Source of the DNA: Methanosphaera sp. rholeuAM6 | Lineage (GTDB): Archaea; Methanobacteriota; Methanobacteria; Methanobacteriales; Methanobacteriaceae | DNA length: 15,483 nucleotides | Assembly (NCBI GenBank): GCA_003266105.1 | Contig: MVAA01000104.1 | Span: 4,890 to 20,372, forward strand | Reading direction: 5' to 3' | Part shown: positions 5,953 through 12,368 of the stretch, piece after piece | How the letters are laid out: each line of letters begins with the position of its first letter | How positions within the stretch are numbered: position 1 is the stretch's first letter | Notes under the pieces: generated by a model | What the model was told of the DNA's origin: nothing | Seen by the model: only the letters and a program-made list of their open reading frames with translations | Databases searched by the model: none | Program-made: the position numbers and the translations under genes

Positions 5953-6008
5953 AATTTTACAGGGTTCAGTATTGTTTTTTGTATGATGAAAAGAATTGTC
6001 CAACGAAA

Positions 6009-6638
6009 TTACCATTTCTTTAAGATTTCCTTACACTTGTCCCAGTCATGTTCATAAATATGAAGACTCATGGCATGATGTACCATGTTAACAAGTTCAG
6101 TATTGGTGTTTTCAGCAACATAATACCCAACTTCACGAATACCAAAGAGATTAGGGAAAGTAGCTCCACCACAATCATTGCTGCGGAAGAAATCAGTCAT
6201 ATAAAGATTATCGTCACGAATCAGGAATGCAATCTCCTGAAGACAAGGAATCTCATCAACCTTATTGTCCTGGATTGGATCAATAGTGATGGCAATGGCA
6301 CGACGGGACTCACGACAATTGTTGAGTTTTTCTATACATTTATCTATCTGGTCAATATCAAAGTATTGGCGAAGACGATTACCATAAGTGTAAACAAAGC
6401 CCTGATCATTATTAGGATCCAGCAGTTCCTGCTTATATGTTTCAAGTCTGTCATCATGCCATGGAGAACACTCAGGAATGGTATTGTCATTGGGATCAGT
6501 AATTTCAATCATAACGTTCTGAATTTCCTTCGTTAAACTACCTCTTTCATCTGTAACCTCATGACCTTCAAGCATAATCTTCTTAACACAGGTTAACCAT
6601 GCATTTGCTATATTGTTTGTACGAATAAATTTTGCCAT
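6009..6638 (-). CDS. thyA: Thymidylate synthase, methanogen type
   Basis: It methylates dUMP to dTMP in the cytoplasm. In methanogens the one-carbon donor may be methylene-H4MPT rather than folate; the sequence cannot settle this. The protein has 209 aa, the short archaeal form rather than the roughly 264-aa bacterial one. Catalytic landmarks are visible: nucleophile Cys132 in EIPCLQEIAFLI, the phosphate-binding pair Arg112/Arg113 in SRRAIAI, FRSNDCGGATFPNLFGI (Arg152, Asp155) and LHIYEHD (His193, Tyr195). The ATG lies 1 nt after the metE stop codon, with AGGT 7 nt upstream inside the end of metE, so translation is coupled to metE. A mostly unstructured spacer follows downstream. Confidence 0.92.
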   Translation of the reverse strand: MAKFIRTNNIANAWLTCVKKIMLEGHEVTDERGSLTKEIQNVMIEITDPNDNTIPECSPWHDDRLETYKQELLDPNNDQGFVYTYGNRLRQYFDIDQIDKCIEKLNNCRESRRAIAITIDPIQDNKVDEIPCLQEIAFLIRDDNLYMTDFFRSNDCGGATFPNLFGIREVGYYVAENTNTELVNMVHHAMSLHIYEHDWDKCKEILKKW

Positions 6639-6639
6639 A

Positions 6640-7620
6640 TTATATACCTTCCGCTCTAATCTCTTTTAAAATATTCAATTTACCAATACTTAGTTCATCT
6701 TCCAACATCCTCATACCACAATCAGGGTCAATAATAATGTTGTCACGTTTAATTATTTTCTGTACTTCACGAACAGTTTCCAGAACGTCATCCTTATTAT
6801 CAACAGCCTTCATTTTAGTATTCAAACAACCAATACCAATATTCTTATCGTAACTGGATTTCCAATGTTTCTTCAGTGTTCCTATATTTTCAGGCATACC
6901 CGAAAATTCCAAATCAAGAATATCAACTTCAAAATCAAGAAGATTACTCATAACATTCTCCAAATCACCACAAACATGTAATATTACTGGGATATCCAAT
7001 TCTTCACTAATCATCTCAACAGCGGCTTTAGAAACATTGATATCTTCAGCACCAATGGATATGAAAGGTTCATCAATCTGAATAGCACAGGCTCCAGCCT
7101 TTTCAAGTTCCTTAGCTTCAACAAGCAAAGCCTTCGCAATATCATAAATGGCATTTTCCCGACTTGAATAAAAATTCTCAATCAACGATGAATGGGTAAG
7201 TGTCGTAGGACCAGTAAGAATACCCTTTACACCCTTGGATTCATGATTAAAAATATCTTCTAATGAAGCGTTCAATTTAAATCTCTTATCCAGAGACTTT
7301 GCAGTTTTGAATGCCAGCTGAAAATCTCTAACAGATATCGGATGGGCTGCAGGAGTAATTTTACCCTTAATATAGGCAGTATTGTCATCAATTCTAAATC
7401 CGTTAATTTTACTGGCAAATATCTTCACCATATCCCCACGTACCTGTCCATCACATATAATATCAATATCTGACCTTACGAATGCATTAACGGATGCAAT
7501 GATAGCTTTCTTATACGAATCAAATAAACCCAGTGACTTACTAATTCTCTCATTAAAAGATTTGGCTTCAAAGCAATTAGAGGGATAACTACCAACCACT
7601 GTTGTAATAATGTTCATCAT
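6640..7620 (-). CDS. metE: Methylcobalamin:homocysteine methyltransferase (archaeal MetE)
   Basis: It makes methionine by methylating homocysteine. The methanogen enzyme corresponds to the C-terminal catalytic half of bacterial cobalamin-independent MetE and was shown in Methanothermobacter to use methylcobalamin; the natural donor is probably a corrinoid protein. The start is taken at 7620, where AGGA (7628-7631) is 7 nt upstream; ATGs at 7626 and 7617 are the alternatives. The product is 326 aa. Zinc ligands are visible with MetE spacing: His215 and Cys217 in ILHVCGDLE, Glu238 in LDLEFSG and Cys301 in DPDCGMR. QIDEPFISIG and LTGPTTLTHSS are family signatures. The stop is 1 nt from the thyA start, so the two one-carbon enzymes form one unit. 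Confidence 0.9.
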   Translation of the reverse strand: MMNIITTVVGSYPSNCFEAKSFNERISKSLGLFDSYKKAIIASVNAFVRSDIDIICDGQVRGDMVKIFASKINGFRIDDNTAYIKGKITPAAHPISVRDFQLAFKTAKSLDKRFKLNASLEDIFNHESKGVKGILTGPTTLTHSSLIENFYSSRENAIYDIAKALLVEAKELEKAGACAIQIDEPFISIGAEDINVSKAAVEMISEELDIPVILHVCGDLENVMSNLLDFEVDILDLEFSGMPENIGTLKKHWKSSYDKNIGIGCLNTKMKAVDNKDDVLETVREVQKIIKRDNIIIDPDCGMRMLEDELSIGKLNILKEIRAEGI

Positions 7621-7644
7621 TTTCATATCCTAAACATGTTATTG

Positions 7645-7662
7645 AATTTATAATAATAATTA
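7645..7662 (-). promoter_or_regulatory. Probable metE-thyA promoter
   Basis: The minus strand reads TAATTATTATTATAAATT. The TTATAAATT part, centred near 7649, predicts a start near 7623-7625, giving an almost leaderless metE message. An element slightly upstream in the same tract would leave a longer leader that includes AGGA (7628-7631). Confidence 0.35.
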
Positions 7663-7704
7663 TGTATTGAAAAAATATTAAATTTTTTTTATCAAAATTT
7701 CCGG

Positions 7705-7733
7705 AAAAAAATAAAAGAATTTTTTGGGGGGTG
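7705..7733 (-). terminator. Terminator of the membrane protein gene, with C6 tract
   Basis: Five nt after the stop codon the minus strand reads CACCCCCC (7726-7733), then AAAAAATTC and the T-rich TTTTATTTTTTT (7705-7716). The run of six C, seen as GGGGGG on the plus strand, is exceptional in this A/T-rich DNA. A 10-bp palindrome TTTCCGGAAA (7698-7707) overlaps the far end. Confidence 0.5.
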
Positions 7734-7738
7734 AAAAA

Positions 7739-8821
7739 TTATCTTTTTGTTGTAACTACATGAGCAACTACCATTGCACTAATGAACAGGTACGTTACAA
7801 GTGCTGAACCGTTTATCGTCCTGGTAATAATGAACAGTCCCAGTACTGTCTGTGCAATAAATGCCGCTAACGATCCTGTAAGTAACGCCTCACGTCCAAG
7901 GTATTTCTTGTTTCCACGCTCACGCTGCACTCTATATTTATTAAGTACATTTACTCCAATCAGTATGACAGTTAAAATCCATATTATCATTACAATTAGG
8001 AAAATGTAACCAAAGTCGAAACCAAATCCAAATATTCCTGGTAGGAAATAATCAACTACGTCTTTCTTAGTTACAAGTATTCCATAGAACAATGGTAATG
8101 GTAAACCGAACAATGTTATGAATGTTAAAGGTAATGATATGTAACCGTCACTATTTCCAAGACCAGCGTTTCCCCAGTATGTGGCATTAGCTGTGTGTCC
8201 AAATAGGTTAGTATTTCCTAAAACCAGTTTAATACTGGATAATTGGTTGTTACTCATACGATTTATTCTTGAAAGCGGACTAATAATTTCCATACCCAAT
8301 ACTTGAGCTAAAATTTCCATCAATCCGAATATTGCTATTATACCGATTATTATCAGAAATACATTCCGTAGTGTTAAATATGAATTTTCTCTTTTGAAGT
8401 TTTTACTGATTATTAAGAAACCAGTAACTAAACCAAGTACCCACATGATTAAGAAATCACGGTGTACAACTGCTCCGAAAAGAGTTATACCAAAAGTTAT
8501 TAAGTAAACTAATAATTTAATATTTGACGTTTTCGAACCTTGATCTTCTATAACGGGGATTATCGACCACGACGTTACCACAACCAGTACTGCTAATGGA
8601 CCGTAGGGGTGTGTGAATTCGTGATGATTAAACATTGGCAGGATAAGACACGCTGCATCTATACCAAAAAGAACCGTTATTCCAACACCTAAAATCAATG
8701 ATAGAACAAATACTAAACTAAAGTTCAATGGAATGAAGTTTAATAATAATAAAACTCCCACATGTATCAGTATAGCAAATTCTAAAATTAATATTAAGTG
8801 ACTTGAAGCTATTAATGCCAT
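7739..8821 (-). CDS. Polytopic integral membrane protein of unknown function
   Basis: I do not recognise the family with confidence. The 360-aa protein has about ten predicted membrane segments (roughly 8-30, 34-60, 73-91, 101-118, 121-138, 152-175, 226-250, 268-291, 312-334 and 340-357). A larger hydrophilic loop at about 178-225 contains GNTNLFGHTANATYWGNAGL, the most motif-like part and a candidate functional site. Basic stretches (KNFKREN 140-146, KYRVQRERGNKK 295-306) suggest cytoplasmic loops. The start at 8821 has AGGA 11 nt upstream (8833-8836), a long spacing. It is a single-gene unit with its own terminator between metE-thyA and a tRNA. A transporter or cell-envelope role is possible, but nothing in the context decides. 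Confidence 0.75.
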   Translation of the reverse strand: MALIASSHLILILEFAILIHVGVLLLLNFIPLNFSLVFVLSLILGVGITVLFGIDAACLILPMFNHHEFTHPYGPLAVLVVVTSWSIIPVIEDQGSKTSNIKLLVYLITFGITLFGAVVHRDFLIMWVLGLVTGFLIISKNFKRENSYLTLRNVFLIIIGIIAIFGLMEILAQVLGMEIISPLSRINRMSNNQLSSIKLVLGNTNLFGHTANATYWGNAGLGNSDGYISLPLTFITLFGLPLPLFYGILVTKKDVVDYFLPGIFGFGFDFGYIFLIVMIIWILTVILIGVNVLNKYRVQRERGNKKYLGREALLTGSLAAFIAQTVLGLFIITRTINGSALVTYLFISAMVVAHVVTTKR

Positions 8822-8850
8822 ATAATCATCTGTCCTTTAATATTTAATTT

Positions 8851-8860
8851 AAATATAAAA
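8851..8860 (-). promoter_or_regulatory. TATA element of the membrane protein gene
   Basis: The minus strand reads TTTTATATTT, close to box A. It predicts a start near 8828, giving a leader of only a few nt, or use of a more distant TATA such as AATATAAATATAG near 8911-8923. The rest of the 206-bp spacer before the tRNA is A/T-rich without other clear signals. Confidence 0.4.
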
Positions 8861-8987
8861 TCTTTTTTTTTAATAATTAAGAGAATCATTTTTTCTTAAA
8901 TTATTCTACTATATTTATATTAATAATTGGTATTATTAAAATTCTTTGGTATGGATGTGTTTTTAAAATGGTTAAAAAATAGGTAAG

Positions 8988-8998
8988 TTTATTATATT
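8988..8998 (+). promoter_or_regulatory. TATA box of the tRNA-Ala gene
   Basis: TTTATTATATT is centred about 35 bp before the mature tRNA 5' end, so transcription would start near 9020 and leave a short leader to be removed by RNase P. Confidence 0.5.
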
Positions 8999-9004
8999 GG
9001 TTAA

Positions 9005-9018
9005 ACATAATATTATGT
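9005..9018. repeat. 14-bp perfect palindrome between TATA box and tRNA-Ala
   Basis: ACATAATATTATGT is its own reverse complement. It lies just downstream of the tRNA TATA box, about where the initiator region would be. It may be a regulator site or a chance A/T palindrome. Confidence 0.4.
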
Positions 9019-9027
9019 AGGAATTAT

Positions 9028-9101
9028 GGGCTAGTAGCTCAGCTTGGTAGAGTGTCGCCTTGGCATGGCGGAGGCCTCGGGTTCAAATCTCGACTAGTCC
9101 A
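9028..9101 (+). tRNA. tRNA-Ala, anticodon GGC
   Basis: The sequence folds into a complete cloverleaf: acceptor stem GGGCTAG/CTAGTCC, D stem GCTC/GAGT, anticodon stem TCGCC/GGCGG with loop TTGGCAT (anticodon GGC at 9062-9064, reading GCC and GCU), variable loop AGGCC, T stem TCGGG/CTCGA with loop TTCAAAT, and discriminator A. The G3-U70 wobble pair in the acceptor stem, the main alanine identity element, is present and independently supports the assignment. The 3' CCA is not encoded. No intron is seen. The gene is convergent with the DUF354 gene, whose stop codon lies 11 nt beyond. Confidence 0.96.
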
Positions 9102-9104
9102 CTG

Positions 9105-9114
9105 TTTTTATTTT
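9105..9114 (+). terminator. T-rich terminator of tRNA-Ala
   Basis: TTTTTATTTT begins 3 nt after the discriminator base. It overlaps the stop codon of the convergent DUF354 gene, so the two transcripts must overlap or end within a few bases of each other. Confidence 0.55.
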
Positions 9115-10147
9115 ATTCATGATATTTATCATAAGTTTTATATATTTCATCAACAATCAAATCAATAAGATTATCAGTTTTTAATTCAATATTCTCCGGT
9201 TTTTTAGATAATAACTCCTTAGATAATCTGATAATTTCATCCAAGTTTTTAGACCTTTTCATTAATCCTTTATTGATATAATAGGAATCTACAGATAATT
9301 GTTTTCCAGGATAGCATGATATAACTGGTGTTCCCAACAATGCAGATTCCCTGTTCATTGTTCCACCAGCACCAATTACAAGATCAGCTTTCTTCATTAA
9401 ACTGAATGTGTCAATAGGTGTTTGAATAATATGAACATTTTCCATGTCCTTAAATATTTCTCCCTGTGTTTTAAATCTTGGAATTACAAGAATATCTGCC
9501 TGGTCCTTAAGCGCATCAACTATTGGTGAAAGAACACTTTTTGTACAGTCGGCATCCAGATAAGATGCAAGTGAGGGTTCAGGTCTCATTAAAATAAGCT
9601 TATCATTATTTAATTTTATACCTAAGTCTTCCAGTATGTTTTCGTTATACTTGAAATCCTCCAGATGGGTTACTTCACAAGTACCATTGTATCTGACAAT
9701 ATCATTTGGGTTCATACCAAAATGAATGGTGTTCCACACATCAAATATCTCCGGAATAATCAATTTGTTTGTAAGTGGAAGTGTTAATTTGTTGGCTGCG
9801 ATGGCATGTTCATTGTCCAATACGAAAATATTGGGAATACCCAGTCCGAATGCTACGCGAGGCAGTTCAATTGAATGTTTGGTAATTGCAATATCAATGT
9901 CTTCTTTTGCTATGAATTTGGATAGTTCATATGCACGTTTAGTACTTGATAACAATTTTTCTTCAAGGCTGACACCATGATTGCCGATAGAAGTGTATTC
10001 TAATCCAAAAATATCCAACAAATCATGAATATTGGAATAATCTCGTGCAGTAATAAGTATTTCATGCCCATCAGCTTTTAATCTCTTAATTATTCCATTA
10101 AAAAAGCGTACATGTGGTGTGTTAACAATATCTATCCATACTTTCAT
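9113..10147 (-). CDS. DUF354 family protein, GT-B glycosyltransferase-like
   Basis: The 344-aa protein matches the DUF354 (COG1817) family of archaeal and bacterial proteins with a MurG/UDP-GlcNAc 2-epimerase-like GT-B fold. The N-terminus MKVWIDIVNTPHVRFFNGII and the first Rossmann half (about 1-165) carry the acceptor side. The C-terminal half has ILMRPEPS (185-192), DILVIPRF (218-225) and the nucleotide-sugar-binding loop GAGGTMNRESALLGTPVIS (259-277). There is no signal peptide or membrane segment, so a cytoplasmic or membrane-peripheral role in glycan or cell-wall precursor synthesis is likely; the substrate is unknown. GGAAG lies 7 nt before the ATG. No clear TATA box is seen in the 53 bp after hypB, so read-through from hypAB is possible. 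The 3' end abuts the convergent tRNA. Confidence 0.82.
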   Translation of the reverse strand: MKVWIDIVNTPHVRFFNGIIKRLKADGHEILITARDYSNIHDLLDIFGLEYTSIGNHGVSLEEKLLSSTKRAYELSKFIAKEDIDIAITKHSIELPRVAFGLGIPNIFVLDNEHAIAANKLTLPLTNKLIIPEIFDVWNTIHFGMNPNDIVRYNGTCEVTHLEDFKYNENILEDLGIKLNNDKLILMRPEPSLASYLDADCTKSVLSPIVDALKDQADILVIPRFKTQGEIFKDMENVHIIQTPIDTFSLMKKADLVIGAGGTMNRESALLGTPVISCYPGKQLSVDSYYINKGLMKRSKNLDEIIRLSKELLSKKPENIELKTDNLIDLIVDEIYKTYDKYHE

Positions 10148-10177
10148 AGTAAAACTTCCGTTTCTGTAAGAAAAAGT

Positions 10178-10203
10178 AAAAAAAGTTTAGTCTTTAGAGA
10201 CTA
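10178..10203 (-). terminator. Hairpin and T-run terminator after hypB
   Basis: TAGTCT (10188-10193) and AGACTA (10198-10203) form a perfect 6-bp stem with a 4-nt loop that includes the hypB stop codon. On the minus strand it is followed by AAAC and seven T (10178-10184). The form is that of a bacterial-style intrinsic terminator. It separates hypAB from the DUF354 gene, at least in part. Confidence 0.6.
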
Positions 10204-10854
10204 TTGGTTTTGAAATTTTTTATATAAGTCAATGATTTCCTGTACCCCTTCACCTGTTTTTAGGCTACATTTAACTACAGGGATGTCAGGATTTATTGTT
10301 TTAATGTCCTGAACCATTTTATCGGCATCGGCACCTACGGCATCGGCTAAGTCTACTTTGTTGACTATGGCCATGTCTGCACCTTTGAATATCATAGGGT
10401 GTTTTTCTGCCGTGTCATCACCTTCGGTTACACTGATAATCACTGTTCTTACGTGTGCTCCAAGATTGAAATCTGCAGGACAGATAAGGTTTCCAACGTT
10501 TTCTATGAATAATATGGAAATATCGTCCAATGGTACATCAGGTAATGCGTGTCCAATAAGATGAGCATCTAAGTGGCATTCTTTACCTGTGTTTAATCCT
10601 TTTACCGGAACATTTTTGTTTTCAATTCTTTTTGCATCGAATTTGCTTAATATGTCTCCGGCGATTACTGCAATATCGTCATCCATTTCATCGATGAGTG
10701 TTTCGAGTAGTGAAGTTTTTCCAGATCCTACAGCACCTACCAGGTCTACTGCAAATACTCCTTTTTCATCAAATTTTGTTCTGTTTCCGTATGCTAATTT
10801 ATCATTAGCCTGTATAATATCTTGTTCTATTTCAATACTTGCTACATTATGCAT
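10201..10854 (-). CDS. hypB: Hydrogenase maturation GTPase HypB
   Basis: HypB is a SIMIBI-class GTPase that works with HypA to insert nickel into [NiFe]-hydrogenases. The start is taken at 10854 (MHNVASIEIE), 9 nt after an AGGG site; an ATG two codons earlier is only 3 nt from it. The product is 217 aa. Visible motifs are Walker A GAVGSGKT (40-47), the metal-binding Cys93-His94 in KECHLDAH, FIENVGNLICPADFNLG with Cys125, and the guanine-specificity motif NKVD (165-168). Cys/His/Cys correspond to the dimer-interface metal site of the Methanocaldococcus enzyme. The N-terminal CxxCGC nickel motif of E. coli HypB is absent, as usual in archaea. The gene overlaps the end of hypA by 8 nt, indicating translational coupling. 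Confidence 0.95.
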   Translation of the reverse strand: MHNVASIEIEQDIIQANDKLAYGNRTKFDEKGVFAVDLVGAVGSGKTSLLETLIDEMDDDIAVIAGDILSKFDAKRIENKNVPVKGLNTGKECHLDAHLIGHALPDVPLDDISILFIENVGNLICPADFNLGAHVRTVIISVTEGDDTAEKHPMIFKGADMAIVNKVDLADAVGADADKMVQDIKTINPDIPVVKCSLKTGEGVQEIIDLYKKFQNQ

Positions 10855-11230
10855 TTTCATCTTCCCTTTCTATTTTTATTGTTTTTACAGTACATTCTTG
10901 TCCTTGTAATATGTGTACTCGTGTATTGCCACATTCTGGGCATGTTGCAACTGTCATTAAATGATCCATGTTTTCATCAGTTTTTGTTTCTCCAGTAAAA
11001 CCACAGGATTCACATTCTACTTCTACAGGTATCATATTAATAACTATTTCAGCATCTTCAAAGATTGTGCCTTCTCTTAGAATGTCCATCATGAACTTTA
11101 ACTGTTCAGGATTTAGCATTGTGAGTTCTCCAACTTCAAAAACTGCTTCGTTTATTTTAATTGCACCATTTTTCTTTGCAGTATCTAATATGGCTTCCAC
11201 CATACTATTTGCCATGGATAATTCATGCAT
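10847..11230 (-). CDS. hypA: Hydrogenase/urease nickel incorporation protein HypA
   Basis: HypA is the nickel metallochaperone that partners HypB. The 127-aa length is slightly above the usual 113-125. The N-terminal MHELSMA supplies the nickel ligand His2. The zinc domain has Cys73, Cys76, Cys97 and Cys100 (CESCG and CPECG), separated by a 20-residue insert (77-96), a spacing seen in longer archaeal HypA proteins. It ends in ECTVKTIKIE plus a short acidic tail. GGAG (11240-11243) is 9 nt before the ATG. The gene leads the hypA-hypB unit, which is divergent from prs across 229 bp. Since hydrogenases supply electrons for methanogenesis, constitutive expression is expected. Confidence 0.94.
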   Translation of the reverse strand: MHELSMANSMVEAILDTAKKNGAIKINEAVFEVGELTMLNPEQLKFMMDILREGTIFEDAEIVINMIPVEVECESCGFTGETKTDENMDHLMTVATCPECGNTRVHILQGQECTVKTIKIEREDENA

Positions 11231-11296
11231 GGTTATTTACTCCAATCATATATAATATTTTTTATTATTACATTTCGATTTTTTATTCTTATTATA

Positions 11297-11305
11297 CATT
11301 TATAA
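11297..11305 (-). promoter_or_regulatory. Candidate TATA element of hypAB
   Basis: TTATAAATG on the minus strand predicts a start near 11275 and a leader of about 45 nt. Another TATA-like tract, AATATTATATATG (about 11247-11259), is nearer and would give an almost leaderless message. The choice is uncertain. Confidence 0.3.
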
Positions 11306-11387
11306 TTATATTATTTAAATTATATATTATGTCTCATTATTTAACAATGTTATTAAAGAAAATTTTTTTAGGAAGGGGAAACATACC

Positions 11388-11401
11388 CATTATTAATAAT
11401 G
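11388..11401. repeat. 14-bp perfect palindrome upstream of prs
   Basis: CATTATTAATAATG is self-complementary and lies 10 bp upstream of the prs TATA element, where archaeal activators or repressors often bind. It follows an unusually G/C-rich patch, GGAAGGGGAAACATACCC (11371-11388). Confidence 0.4.
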
Positions 11402-11410
11402 TAATTAACA

Positions 11411-11418
11411 TTATATTA
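11411..11418 (+). promoter_or_regulatory. TATA box of prs
   Basis: TTATATTA is centred about 45 bp before the GTG start, predicting a transcript start near 11441 and a short leader that still includes the GAGG site at 11447-11450. Confidence 0.5.
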
Positions 11419-11459
11419 AAAATACAATAACTATTATATATCAGAAGAGGCGAATACAA

Positions 11460-12332
11460 GTGATAATTGGCGGATCTGCATCACAGGCACTGGCTAGTCA
11501 AGTAGCAATAGAAATGGATGATAAATTATGTTCCATAGAAACCAAGAAGTTTCCTGATGGAGAAAGATATTTGAGAATAAAGGAGGAAATACCTGAAGAT
11601 GAAAGGGTAATAATAGTTCAATCAACAGGATATCCTCAAGATGAAAACATGATGGAACTGTTCTTCATATTAGACACATTAAACGATATGAACATAACAG
11701 ACATTACAGTAGTATCTCCATATCTAGGATACAGTAGACAGGAACGTAGATTCAAGGAAGTAGAATGCATATCGGCAAAAGCAACTGCAAAACTCCTGCA
11801 AGCAATGGGAGTAAAACGATTAATCTCAATAAACCTGCATGAAGAAAGCATATGTGACTTATATGATATACCTGTAGATAACCTATCTGCAATGCCGGCA
11901 ATAGCCCAGCACATAAAAGAAACATTTGACGTAAAACCTGTGGTACTGGCACCTGATAAAGGTGCAATAAACTTTGCAAAAGAAATAGCAACAATAATAG
12001 AAACAGACTATGACTACCTGGAAAAAGTAAGGTTATCACCGGAAGTAGTTGAAACAAAAACCAAAAACATATCAGTACAGGATAAAAGGGTTGTAATCAT
12101 AGATGACATAATAAGTACTGGTGGAACAATAGTAAATGCAATAAACATCCTCAAGGAACAGGGTGCTGTATCGGTTGATGTTATATGTGTACATCCGGTA
12201 CTGGTGAATGATGCTGTAATAAAAATCAACTCTGCAGGAGCACACAGTGTACAGGGAACAAACACGTTAAAAAGTGATGTGTCATTCATAAGTGTTGCAA
12301 AAACAATAGCAGAACACTTAAAATCATTATAA
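11460..12332 (+). CDS. prs: Ribose-phosphate pyrophosphokinase (PRPP synthetase)
   Basis: It transfers pyrophosphate from ATP to ribose 5-phosphate, giving PRPP for purine, pyrimidine, histidine and tryptophan synthesis, and in methanogens for methanopterin. The 290-aa length is typical of archaeal Prs. Motifs are FPDGERYLRI (31-40), PYLGYSRQERRF (87-98), NLHEES with His127, APDKGAINFAKEIA (164-177), LEKVRLSPE with Lys189 as the likely flexible-loop lysine, and the PRPP-binding loop VVIIDDIISTGGTIV (211-225). The start codon is GTG, chosen because GAGG (11447-11450) is 9 nt upstream and the encoded MIIGGSASQ is the usual N-terminus. It is monocistronic, divergent from hypAB and convergent with the helicase gene. 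Confidence 0.95.
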   Translation: MIIGGSASQALASQVAIEMDDKLCSIETKKFPDGERYLRIKEEIPEDERVIIVQSTGYPQDENMMELFFILDTLNDMNITDITVVSPYLGYSRQERRFKEVECISAKATAKLLQAMGVKRLISINLHEESICDLYDIPVDNLSAMPAIAQHIKETFDVKPVVLAPDKGAINFAKEIATIIETDYDYLEKVRLSPEVVETKTKNISVQDKRVVIIDDIISTGGTIVNAINILKEQGAVSVDVICVHPVLVNDAVIKINSAGAHSVQGTNTLKSDVSFISVAKTIAEHLKSL

Positions 12333-12341
12333 AACAAGTAT

Positions 12342-12355
12342 TTTTAATTAAAAAG
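12342..12355. terminator. Bidirectional T/A terminator between prs and the helicase gene
   Basis: TTTTTAATTAAAAA is a perfect palindrome in the 36 bp between two convergent stop codons. It offers a T-run to each transcript and so can terminate both. Confidence 0.65.
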
Positions 12356-12368
12356 AGAAAATGATGAT

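Noticed and set aside
6048..6536. 162-codon open frame on the plus strand
   Set aside because: It is antisense to thyA, whose catalytic residues are all present. It has no ribosome binding site and no recognisable product.
11161..11430. 89-codon plus-strand frame running from hypA into the prs upstream region
   Set aside because: It begins antisense to hypA and continues through A/T-rich promoter DNA as an Ile/Tyr/Phe-rich run with no ribosome binding site.
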